Shown here: positions 54,973 to 64,000 of the stretch, piece after piece | Layout of the letters: each line of letters opens with the position of its first letter | Position numbering within the stretch: the first letter of the stretch is position 1 | NCBI GenBank assembly: GCA_944548615.1 | Contig: OX155966.1 | Coordinates: 32,923,992 to 32,987,991, forward strand | Length of the DNA: 64,000 bases | Source of the DNA: Micropterix aruncella | Taxonomy: Eukaryota > Arthropoda > Insecta > Lepidoptera > Micropterigidae | Reading direction: 5' to 3' | Notes under the pieces: model-generated | Told to the model about the DNA's origin: nothing | Database searches by the model: none | Seen by the model: the letters and a program-made list of their open reading frames with translations, nothing else | Translations under genes and position numbers: made by a program

Positions 54973-56003
54973 TATCATTGCTATTGGGCGAAATACTAAA
55001 ATGCACCGAGTGCAAACTCACCTTTCACTTGAGCTGTGCAACAGTCAAACGCATCAGTAAAGCCAACAACAAGACATGGAAATGCAACACATGCACGGTG
55101 AAATCCATCTCTATAAGTTCAACAGGGCTGTGCAGCAGCGATCCTAATATATCTATAAGATCTTCTACATCCTCGACCCCACAAACAATGGATTCATGCG
55201 ATATAAATGCCTCTCTGACGGCTCAACTCATCAAAAAGGAGCTCGGGACGTTTAAAGCACATATTGCTGGCATGATGGAAGACAAACTCCTCGCGTATAG
55301 CAACGGAAATAAAGAAATAATAACAGAAATAAAATCAATTTCGGAAGCAATCAATGTTATCTCCGGGATATACGATGAAATAAACCATAGACTAGTTGCC
55401 GTCGAGAACAAGATAAAAGCTACAAAGAAATTAGAAGAACGCACAACACTACTGGCAAAGAGAGTTACTTTTCTGGAGGATAAGCTGGATACAATAGACT
55501 ATAACAGTATTGCGTCTGATGTGGAGATACGCGGGTTGCCAGAAAATCCACAAGAAAACCTCTCCAGCACGATTGGGGCCATTGGCAATATTATCGACTG
55601 CCAATTTGACCCCAGTCAGATTCTATCCATCAAACGAAAACCTAACAAAGGGAATCCTTCAAAGCGGAATAATAACTCTGTTATCTTGAAATTCGTTACG
55701 CAAGATCAACGTGATAAATTTCTAAATTCAGCTGCAAGCTTTAATAAAAAATGTAGAAATAATAGGGAAAAGCTTAACACATCTCACATAAATATGTCCT
55801 GCGATACTCAGCCAATTTATATATCCGAACATCTAACACAGAGAGCAAAATACATTCTTATGATTTCAAAAAAATTTGCTAAAGATAACCAATTTGCTTT
55901 TTGCTGGACCAAATACGGAAAAATCTTTCTCAAAAAGAAGGAAAATGAGAAGACATTTCAAATTAAGAATGAAGAAATGTTACCTTTACTTCTCCAGCAA
56001 TAA
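54973..56003 (+). CDS. LINE ORF1, N-terminally truncated
   Basis: It starts within a PHD-type finger (LKCTECKLTFHLSCATVKRI then NNKTWKCNTCTVK). A serine-rich linker and a coiled coil follow (about 55250-55510; VISGIYDEINHRLVAVENKI), then an RRM-like part with DVEIRGLPENPQENL and a basic C-terminus (YGKIFLKKKENEKTF). The first zinc ligands are lost to truncation. The remaining frame is open to TAA at 56001. Confidence 0.8.
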
Positions 56004-56031
56004 AATCATTATATACCACACTCCAAATTCT

Positions 56032-56508
56032 ATGCTTTCTAACTCGCGTGTTCTTGTAATAATAATCATTTCCTTATGTATATTTAATAAACCATGCAAC
56101 AGAATTCTCCTTCTCACTAGGAGTTTAAAGTTTAACTATTTGTCTATAAAAATATGTTATATACTACATCTTTTTCTTAATCTCCCATATATAACTCTAA
56201 TTAGTACTATTATTATTAAAATAATCTATGCTATTAAACTGTGTCTATTGCTACTGAATATAAATTGGTGTATTTATAAATTATTGCTTCTATATATAGT
56301 ATTGCAGTATATCTTGTTAATAAGCTATGTAATAATGAATATTCGTGTATATGATAATAGCCCAATTTTATACCCTTGCACTAAAAATCTAGTGATACAG
56401 CCTCAATTAATGTTACTTTATATTCGAGCGCTAATATTCGATGTTGCCTTATATTGTTTGCACTACCTAAAATCTCCTCTATTGGTAAGACCGGACCGAA
56501 ATGACTGA
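56032..56508 (+). CDS. Hydrophobic ORF overlapping the start of LINE ORF2
   Basis: The product would be 158 aa from ATG 56032, 28 nt after the ORF1 stop. Several membrane-length hydrophobic runs occur (LVIIIISLCIF; KLCLLLLNINWCIYKLLLLY). Its stop overlaps the ORF2 ATG by 8 nt (ATGACTGA), an arrangement suited to reinitiation. It matches in position and length the 156-aa frame at 37229. Composition bias is the main alternative. Confidence 0.4.
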   Translation: MLSNSRVLVIIIISLCIFNKPCNRILLLTRSLKFNYLSIKICYILHLFLNLPYITLISTIIIKIIYAIKLCLLLLNINWCIYKLLLLYIVLQYILLISYVIMNIRVYDNSPILYPCTKNLVIQPQLMLLYIRALIFDVALYCLHYLKSPLLVRPDRND

Positions 56509-59491
56509 GTTCACAACAGAATTAGATGAGCACAATCCGTACAACTGTCGAGAGTTCTATTGCTCAAAAAGCTGTTTAAGCTATGTTAAAAAAGGTAACT
56601 ATCTAAAGATAATATCGATGAACATACGGAGCATTAGTAAAAACTTAGATGATTTTTTAATCCTTATTCAGCAATTCAATAATATCTTTGATGTCATCAT
56701 CATCACGGAATGCTGGATAAACGAACTTTATGTCCCCAGAACTGTTCAAGGCTTCGAAACTTATCACACTAACAACGCCAGACTACAAAACGATGGGGTT
56801 GTGGTCTACGTAAAGTCACATTTCCACGTAAGCAGCACTGAAGTATCCGTCAATGATGCAAATTGCCTACATTTAGTAATAGATGATTCCCTAAACTTAT
56901 TTGCTATCTATAAGTCTCCGAGCAAGTCCAATTTAACAAGTTTTCTTGAGTCATTGGATAATCTGCTAGAGGCCTATAGATACGAGTCTAATATAATATT
57001 AACTGGAGACATCAACATTAACATCTTAAATGATAAAAATACTCAAGCGGAAAACTATCTTAACCTTCTGGCGCATTATGGACTGGAGATCGGAATTAAT
57101 AGACCTACTAGAGTTGATGAGAATACTAAGAGCTGCATAGATCATTTTATGATCAAAACTAAATTTCATAGTCAAACGTTCATTTACCAATCCACCATCA
57201 CCGACCACTATGCAATTGGTCTATGCCTATCTAAAAAAATAATTAAGAACAGCCCTAAACAGACGTATTCCAAAAAAACAATCGATTACGCATCAATATC
57301 AGAAAACCTCAAAAAGACGAACTGGACTCCAGTATTACAATGTAAAGATAGTAACATTGCTGCCAACCAATTCCATGATATTCTTGCAAATTGCATTAAA
57401 ATGGCTACAATCGAAAAGGCATGTACTATACCCAGGTCTCGAAATAAACTATCTCCTTGGATAACCGATGGCCTGATTTTCAGCATAAGAAAGCGAGACA
57501 TTATACATAAGCAGATTAAACAATGCCCTAATGATATTCAACTCTTAATGTACTACAAAAGGTATAGAAATATATGTAAAAAACTTATAACAAAAACTAG
57601 AGATAAGTATTATAGAAACAAAATAGATAGAGTAAATGGGGACAAAAAAAAAACTTGGGAAATTATCAAAGGGTTAGTTAACAACAGAAATAATAGCTCA
57701 GATATAAAAGAGATGTATATACATAACGAATTAAAAAAAATGGACTTACACTCTAACGATATATTGAATTACATTAATGACTACTTCACTGGTATAGGAC
57801 AAGACCTAGCTAACTCTATACTGCATAAAAAGGGTATGTCTGAGAGGGAGCTAGCCTTATCAATGCATAAGCAACCGAAATTAAATAAAAAATTCGAATT
57901 ATAGCAAACGAATAAAGAAGAGGTCTTAAAGACTATAAAAAGTATCAGAGACGACTGTGCTCCAGGAAAAGATGGGATCCAGGCAAAGATAATCAAACAA
58001 TCTGCAGAAACATTATCCGAGCCCCTTGCTCATCTAATAAACCTCAGTTTCTTGACTGGTACATTTCCAACATGGCTGAAAAAAGCGATAATAAAACCAA
58101 TATTTAAAAGTGGTAAAAAAGAAGATATAGGAAATTATCGCCCTATCTCCCTCCTCAGTGTGGTTTCTAAAGTGTATGAAAAAATATTCAAACATAGACT
58201 AACACAATATCTAGAGACACAGAAGCTGCTATCTAATAATCAGTATGGCTTTAGACAGGGTCGGGGAACCAGTGAGGCCATCAATGCTGTCATACAATAT
58301 ATAGTGGAAAACATAGACAAAGGAAAAAAGGTAATTGCCACTTTCCTTGACCTGTCAAAGGCTTTTGACACAGTTTCCCATGTAATCCTCGAAAAAAACC
58401 TAACTGACTACGGAATCGATGGGGTGGCCTTAAAATGGGTTCGGAGTTATCTAGACGGGAGGACTCAGAGCACAGTAATTGGTCGACAAATAAGCGAAGA
58501 GACTAACGTGTCATTCGGTGTCCCTCAAGGTAGTGTTTTGGGTCCAATTCTCTTTTTAATCTACATCAACGAATTGTGCGAATTACCTGTTAATGGTAGA
58601 ATTGTATCCTTCGCGGACGACACTGTCCTTCTTACTGCGACTAATAATTGGAATGATACATTCTTAAAAGCTCAAAGTAACTTGGAACTGGCTAAAACTT
58701 GGATCGACAACCATATTTTAACGCTAAATGCTGCGAAATCAAAATTTATCACTTTCAGCTTGCGGGAAAATCTCAGCCAGGTTCTCAACCAAACACTTGC
58801 CATTCATACCGACAAATGCTTGGATAAGAATAGATGTGTATGTACTAAATTAGGCAAATCTGCAACAGTCTCCTACTTAGGCATAACGGTAGATGAGAAG
58901 CTATGTTGGGAAAATCAGATTGCAAATTTGAGTTCGAGAATTAGAAAGCTGGTTTATGTATTTCTTCGGCTGCGCAACATTCTGTCCAAAACAACCATAA
59001 GAATGGTATACATGGCCTTGTGTCAGAGTATTTTGTCCTACGGAGTCGCGGCATGGGGCGCTACTACTAATGATAATCTGGATAGATTGACAAAAGCGCA
59101 GAAATTATTATTGAGAGTAATTCACAGAAAAAACCGGCGTCATCCATCTGCCTTGTTATTTTCCCAATCCCATGTGCTATCACCTAAACAGTTATTCATT
59201 AAGCAAGCGCTTCTTGCATTCTACAAATCTAGAGATGACCACGCCCGAACTCAAAACAATCTGAACACAAGAATGTCCGCGAGTATCAATTATATAATTC
59301 CGTCAGTCAGGACAACATTTGCCCAGAGACATATATTCTACATAGCCCCAAAATTATATAATTCCCTTAGTGAAGACATGAAAAATTATCCTAACATAAA
59401 AATATTTAAAGCAAACCTTAATAGATGGCTACTTAACAAGGGATATGTAAAATCTGATCAACTTCTTTGGAACGCACGACAATTTATTTAG
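56501..59491 (+). CDS. LINE ORF2 with a single in-frame stop
   Basis: The frame is 996 codons with one TAG at 57902-57904 between endonuclease and RT. Endonuclease: ISMNIRSISKNLDD, IITECWINEL, NDGVVVYVK, LTGDININILN, CIDHFM, TITDHYAIGL. RT: NYRPISLLSVVSKVYEKIFK, TFLDLSKAFDTVSHVILEKN, FGVPQGSVLGPILFLIYINE and SFADDTVLL (FADDT active site). C-terminus: QSILSYGVAAWGATTNDNLD. The frame is the same on both sides of the TAG, so only one base separates it from an open ORF. Confidence 0.87.
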
Positions 59492-60299
59492 TATCACTTA
59501 TCTATTTTTCTTAATTAAATATGATTAAATTACAACTATAAATGTATATATTTATTACATAGCTATATTTTTTTATAAAATTGGTATATTTATGTATATA
59601 TACAGGTGGTGGGTCCAAATAATTTATTTTAAAAAAACACTTCATTTCTTAAAATTGCATAAAAATATGCACATCTAGAGACGGGCCAAATTATCGCCTA
59701 GTTAGATGTGCTATTGGCAGTAAAGGTCATGTAAGATGTGTTAAACCTCCCTATATTAATTATTAAATAATTTATATAATTATTATAAGATTACATGACC
59801 TATGAATGAACTGTATACCTAATCCTATGTACCTAAATAAATAAATAAATAAAAATAAAAATTGCACACGTAACGGTGCAGTTAACATATCACGGGCATA
59901 GTAACTACAGCGCATATTCATTACGGCGCACAACTCGAACTTGGTTTTAGCATGACAGCATGGTAACATTATAGTTAGTACATACGTAACATTATAGTCA
60001 GTTACAATAATCATGTTAAAGCTACATTATATTATGTTATTTTCGTATTACCCGTACGGAACATGGTGAAGTATATAATCGAGTAATGGAGCTTCAACCA
60101 AATTCCTTGCAATTCAACAAACTTACGATTGAAACATCATTATTCTATATAAAACCGAAATAACTAATCGACATTGTAGGGGAAATCCAATATTTTTCTC
60201 AGTGTATCTATTTTATTATATCTTTCTGGGGTAAATATATAATAATAAATTAATAGTTTTAAAAAAAACACTAAAAACACAATTTTATAAATGCACGTA

Positions 60300-60720
60300 A
60301 AAACCTCCTGTCCTCCGGCTTGATCGCGGACCTGTGCATCCTTTGCCCGTAGTGCCACACGGGATCGGGTGGCTCAAGGTCATTTCATAATTGACATGAC
60401 AACAGGTCATCAAACACCCCCGCTGCTTGAGACACAGTATATTTCCATAGTCCCCAGACTCCTTCAGCAATAAGTCAGTGCACAACCGATAGCTGGCGTC
60501 GCCGAACGGCGCGCAAACCCGCCAGGGGAAACCAGTCCACCAGGTGTGAGGCCTGAGGTGCGATAGTCTTACCCGGAGTAGCCTTTCGCACGAGGAGGCT
60601 TCTGAATAGGAGCTGAATTGTGAGTTGAGCCGATCCGAGAACAAAACTGAGCTTGTGGCCCAAGCTGCACGAAACCGTTCGCTACCAAACGACACACAGG
60701 CAGATGCACAACTTGGGTTG
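60300..60720 (-). repeat. Diverged copy E of the recurrent repeat
   Basis: Blocks GATCGCGGACC, ATCCTTTGCCCG, ACACCCCCGCT and CAGACTCC occur in the order of copy D, which follows it in the same orientation. Confidence 0.6.
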
Positions 60721-60726
60721 TCGACT

Positions 60727-61383
60727 ACAGCGGGCGAGCCCGTCACCTCAGGACGTTTTAACGATTAGTCGTTCTATCTCACTGGAGTGAGCGCAGAAGA
60801 CTTAAGGACAAAACAGTCCACCGTCTAGCTACGCCACAAGCCCGTAAGAGGCCAACGCCTTAACCGCGAGATAGCCAGGAGTATTACCCGGCGGGCCTAC
60901 ACTCACGCCCTTACTTCCAATTGTAACTAGATTACTCCGGTCTCTCGATTGGTTACGAGTTCGAGGTCGCTTGCGCGGTCCTCTCCCTTGCGAAGCGGTG
61001 AAACGGTGTTTACCGAATCTATCGCGGACCACGGCATCCTTTGCCCGGCTGTTCACCCAGGATCGGGTAGCCGATGGTCGTTTCAGGAGCAGTCGCCGTA
61101 AGGTCCGCAACCACCCCCGCTCTATAGGAAACAGTACTGCTTCCAGACTCCCCCGACTGTTAGTTAGAGTGCACAGTCGATTGGCTTACGCCGCATGGTG
61201 CGCAGACCGTCCAGAAGCGCCAGAAGGTTGATTCCCAGGGGAGACTAACCATAAGGCCAGAGTCCTACCCAGGCTCGCACTTCATGCGTGGAGGCCGTCG
61301 GATAGGTGTTGACCCGTGAGTGTGACCAACCCTGAACAGAATGGGTCTTCGTGGCCAACTCAGCAAGGGCCCATTAACTCCCA
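60727..61383 (-). repeat. Copy D of the recurrent repeat
   Basis: It runs from GTCGACTACAGCGGGCGAGC to GGGCCCATTAACTCCCA and is closely similar to 509-1185 reversed. It holds open frames on both strands (about 60829-61231), but these are simply conserved non-coding sequence as far as I can tell. Confidence 0.75.
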
Positions 61384-61920
61384 CAGGCAGACGCACAGAC
61401 AGGCTTCCACGTAGAAATGGTCTTAGCCATCTTAGGGGGCTCAAAATAGCTATATCCGTCTTCAACTCGAAAAAAAAATGGCGCGTTCACAATACTTTCC
61501 CTTCTCGTTGCTTAAAAGGTCTGGAAGTAAAATCACACAGTCAAGCTCTGTCCGAAAACATACTGTTAAAATGGCGACAACGCAATCCGATCGACAAACA
61601 TTGCAATCATGCCGATTCGATTCGAGTGAAAAAGAAGCGTTCAAAAGTGCAGCGCTCGGGCGAAAGCGCGGCGGCGTCGGAGTGTGAAACTGTTGCAGAA
61701 TAGGAAAAGCGCTATTACTAGCTGCGACGGAAAGAATACGATACGAATGCAAACGCGATTACCAGCGACGCTCCGAGCAACTTCACGCTAAAAATCCTCC
61801 GATTTAAAATACGGCAGCCCAGAGGGGGTGAAAGACGCTGCTGAGGAAATAGTTTCTTTAACGATATGTAATTGGGTAGCACTAAATACATAGTAAGCAA
61901 GTAAATATATTAAAAGTAAT
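61384..61920. other. Unassigned sequence
   Basis: A moderately GC-balanced stretch with open frames up to 120 codons, none recognised. It could be host sequence. Confidence 0.3.
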
Positions 61921-62516
61921 TGTGAGGGACCACCCCTCACAAGACTCCAGGTTGTTCGGTGTGAGGTGGTGGTATCAACTTACGAGTTACATATCTCCGG
62001 CGGTATCGAAAGGCGGTTTTGATGTGAAGTAGAAGGAATTTATTGATCGAAGGTTTGAATATTGCCAGTTATAACGCTTGCCGAATAGTTTACGTTGACG
62101 CGAGTGTATAAATGCGCGACTGCGGTTACGAGGATATACGGATGAGGATTGTATTTGTGCTCCTAGTATCTTGTACTGGGCACGGCTCGAGTCTGTGGGA
62201 TTAGAGACTGATGCTTCGAGACTCAGGGAGAATGAGGAAAGGAAACCAAGGAGCCGGATTCGTTGACCTAACTCGTGAGAGAGAGTGCCGAATATGCCGT
62301 CGCAACCTTGGGGGAAGGTGATCACTCGGGGAATGATTATAATTTAGTTGCTTTTTCGCCGGTTTATATAGGCCGTGAAATATTCCGAATAAAAGTATTG
62401 TTTCATCGTGCTGATGCAGCTGCACGAGTCAAAATAATACCTGAATTGTGTTTGTGGATTTCACTGGAAATCGATGCATTTGTTGATCGCATGTAATGGA
62501 CTTAAGGTCCGTTACA
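61921..62516 (-). repeat. Probable solo LTR
   Basis: On the minus strand it begins TGTAACGGACC and ends GGGTGGTCCCTCACA (TG...CA), with TATATAAA at about 62370-62363 and AATAAA at about 62044-62039 in the order U3-R-U5. There is no matching second LTR in the window. A clear TSD was not found. Confidence 0.5.
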
Positions 62517-62782
62517 GAATAAAAAACATGACTGCCGTTACAAAAAGTAAACTACGGTATTTATAATTATATTTTTTGCGGTTTTTTATGAAATATTTGT
62601 GTTTTATGTATTTATTTATTTATTTATTTTGTTTATTTTTATATCTTAGGAAAACTTACAGCTAGTTAAACATATATAGGTACACATTGAGAAATAATTG
62701 CTGAAGGCCAATTAAAAGTTTTCACATATAATAAAAAGATACAAGAAGTGAATAAACAATAGTAGATTGTATCTCAAGGAAG
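62517..62782 (-). repeat. Retroposon 3' tail and AT-rich sequence
   Basis: TTTATTTATTTATTTATTTT, then AGGAAAACTTACAGC and GGCCAATTAAAAGTTTTCAC, shared with 47330-47460. Confidence 0.5.
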
Positions 62783-63088
62783 CAAAATAATATTTTTACG
62801 GCGAGGGCGCTTTTTTTGAATCCAGAGCGAAGTGAGGGATTCTTTAGTAGAATCATTGATTTTATAGTGTAATTATATAATATAAATTACACTACATACA
62901 CTACATTACATAATATAAATTACACTATAAAATCAATGGTAGAATCTTGAACGTAGCGATAATTACACTACATACATACAGCGATAAATTACACTACATT
63001 ACATAATATAAATTACACTATAAAATCAATGGTAGAATCTTGAACGTAGCGAGGGATTCAAAAAAGCGCCCGAGCCAAAAATATTTTG
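62783..63088. mobile_element. Palindromic MITE with internal duplication
   Basis: The ends CAAAATAATATTTTTACGGC-GAGGGCGC and CAAAATATTTTTGGCTCGGG-CGC continue inward through TTTTTTGAATCC and TTGATTTTATAGTGTAATT. About 62 bp (from ACACTACATTACATAATATA to TTGAACGTAGCGA) are present twice on the right side. Confidence 0.7.
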
Positions 63089-63199
63089 CGCCCGAGTGAT
63101 ACACTCTACTTTTCATCACCCTCTATGAGAAAATAAAAGGCGCCTCATATTAATCCTTTATTAATCCTTTAGTAATCCACCATATACATAGTTACTTAC

Positions 63200-63625
63200 T
63201 TTTACGGCAAGAAAGACTTTGTCGGGTGCCTCATTAAGGAAAGTCTCCACTTTTTTGATTGAGAACACTTTGGATTTTGTAGGTTTAAATCCATCAGACA
63301 TCCTCTTCAGATACGCTATTAATTTCGAATATGTGTACAGTTTTAGGTCGTTATTACAACTGACTGTTGATTTTAACATTGAGTAGGTACTCCAAAGAGT
63401 GGATGGTTGTTTAGTTGTGGTTATGTACTGAAAGTAGGCCAAAAACACAGATTCTGAAAAATTCTTGGCGCCTCTTGCATTTCTCCATTCAATAAAATGT
63501 CCATAGGCTTTCATATATTTCTCCCGGGATTTTGCAGGTAATAGATAATCAATCACATTTCTTGCCTCAGTTCTAATGCTTTCAGAAGTTAAATCTATAC
63601 TTTCACTGTCACTTGAAGAACTCAT
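63200..63625 (-). CDS. Tyrosine-recombinase-like protein, first exon
   Basis: 142 codons run from ATG at 63625 to a strong donor, AAAAGTAAGT (GT at 63199-63198), in phase 0. After an acidic/serine N-terminus comes SREKYMKAYGHFIEWRNARG, FSESVFLAYFQYI, STLWSTYSMLKSTV and SKLIAYLKRMSDGFKPTKSK. This is the helical core-binding (SAM-like) domain found before the catalytic domain in Crypton-type and related arthropod tyrosine-recombinase proteins. The R-H-R-Y catalytic part must lie in later exons and is not seen downstream on this strand within 62.5-63.2 kb. It could be a domesticated gene or an orphan exon. Confidence 0.65.
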
Positions 63626-64000
63626 TTTTCAAAACAAAACGATGAATTTCTTACAATCCTTGAAAATTGTCGAAAACGCGGGCGACAAAAACAATTGACA
63701 TTCGCGCGTTTTTAATTTCATTTGTTTTTTTTATTCAGCCGACGGCTCGACTAGGGGCCGTCGTACCGGCCAGTCTTTATTCAAACAATATTTGCGTTCG
63801 ATTTCTTAGGCGCTGAAGACTAAGATGTTCCAAATTCAAAAAGTGCGCCGCAAAGATAAATTGTGGCACACTTATTCAAAAAGTGAGCCGCAAAGATAAT
63901 TGCGGCGCACTTATAAAGTTTCTTATAGAAAACGCCACTTTTGGGCGCACTTAAAGGCGAACCAAGTCGTCCTTTTCGAATAGATGGGATAAAAACAATA
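63626..64000. other. Upstream region with a repeated hairpin
   Basis: TTCAAAAAGTGCGCCGCAAA and TTCAAAAAGTGAGCCGCAAA repeat about 41 bp apart (about 63836 and 63877). The second forms a hairpin with TTGCGGCGCACTT (to about 63913). This may be a MITE end or promoter-proximal sites of the gene starting at 63625. Confidence 0.45.

Larger units (their letters stand above)
54973..59858 (+). mobile_element. Jockey/CR1-group LINE, 5'-truncated within ORF1
   Basis: It contains the end of ORF1, a hydrophobic ORF, ORF2 with one in-frame stop, a ~370-bp 3' UTR and an (AAAT)n tail at about 59833-59858. The 5' border is where the MITE match stops. A TSD was not found, perhaps because of a small deletion. 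Confidence 0.8.
54882..60204. mobile_element. MITE (copy 2) with TA flanks, containing a LINE
   Basis: Ends CACTGAGAAAATTATAAC and, inverted, CACTGAGAAAAATATTGG are flanked by TA on both sides (54880-54881, 60205-60206), as in Tc1/mariner-type elements. The left part (54882-54972) and the right part (about 59859-60204) align with 48437-49545. Confidence 0.7.

Noticed and set aside
61341..61752. 120- and 96-codon frames on opposite strands
   Set aside because: Mutually overlapping, no recognisable domain, start inside the end of repeat copy D.

Overview
This is gene-poor, repeat-dense insect nuclear DNA, most likely from a moth or butterfly (Lepidoptera). The support is a Helitron family with the familiar lepidopteran start (TC-TATACTAATATTATAAAG) and CTAG-type end, insect-style Jockey/CR1-group LINEs with PHD-finger ORF1, pogo, piggyBac, Tc1 and Penelope elements, and the last exon of an insect UDP-glycosyltransferase. 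No rRNA, tRNA or CRISPR was recognised. Almost everything that can be named is a mobile element, often inserted into another, and several nestings can be resolved from target-site duplications (TSDs).

Layout. 1-6.4 kb: two intronless, broken copies of a LOTUS plus extended-Tudor gene (TDRD5/TDRD7, tejas/tapas type, germline piRNA-pathway family) face each other as a large inverted repeat with a spacer of about 150 bp. The left copy is split by a ~1 kb repeat and by an LTR-flanked non-coding element. 6.4-10 kb: retroelement debris, a 5'-truncated LINE with a 15-bp TSD, and a piggyBac MITE with TTAA. 10-13.9 kb: an apparently intact two-ORF LINE. 14-16 kb: LINE remnants and the UGT last exon. 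17-22 kb: DNA-transposon ends, a TA-flanked MITE, and a decayed transposase-like gene with a DGCGGQNKN motif. 23-31 kb: LINE fragments, microsatellites and hairpins. 31.4-32.5 kb: a Penelope-like element with an inverted 5' part and a GIY-YIG domain. 36-42.8 kb: a pogo element whose transposase gene is cut in two by a nearly complete LINE; removing the LINE restores the frame exactly. 43.9-45.5 kb: a LINE fragment carrying a fold-back element with an 8-bp TSD. 48.4-49.5 kb: a MITE containing a Helitron. 53.5-54.8 kb: two long-TIR elements. 54.9-60.2 kb: a second copy of that MITE containing a LINE. 60-64 kb: a recurrent repeat family, a solo LTR, a palindromic MITE and the first exon of a tyrosine-recombinase-like gene.

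The most interesting items are: (1) the convergent LOTUS-Tudor copies, a natural candidate for a hairpin RNA or piRNA source acting on its own parent gene; (2) two related LINEs that each carry an extra hydrophobic ORF of almost equal length (156 and 158 aa) just before ORF2, one built from exact 72-nt, 24-codon units; (3) a symmetrical array of eight 16-bp sites at the ends of the pogo element. These are read from sequence alone; expression and function are inference.
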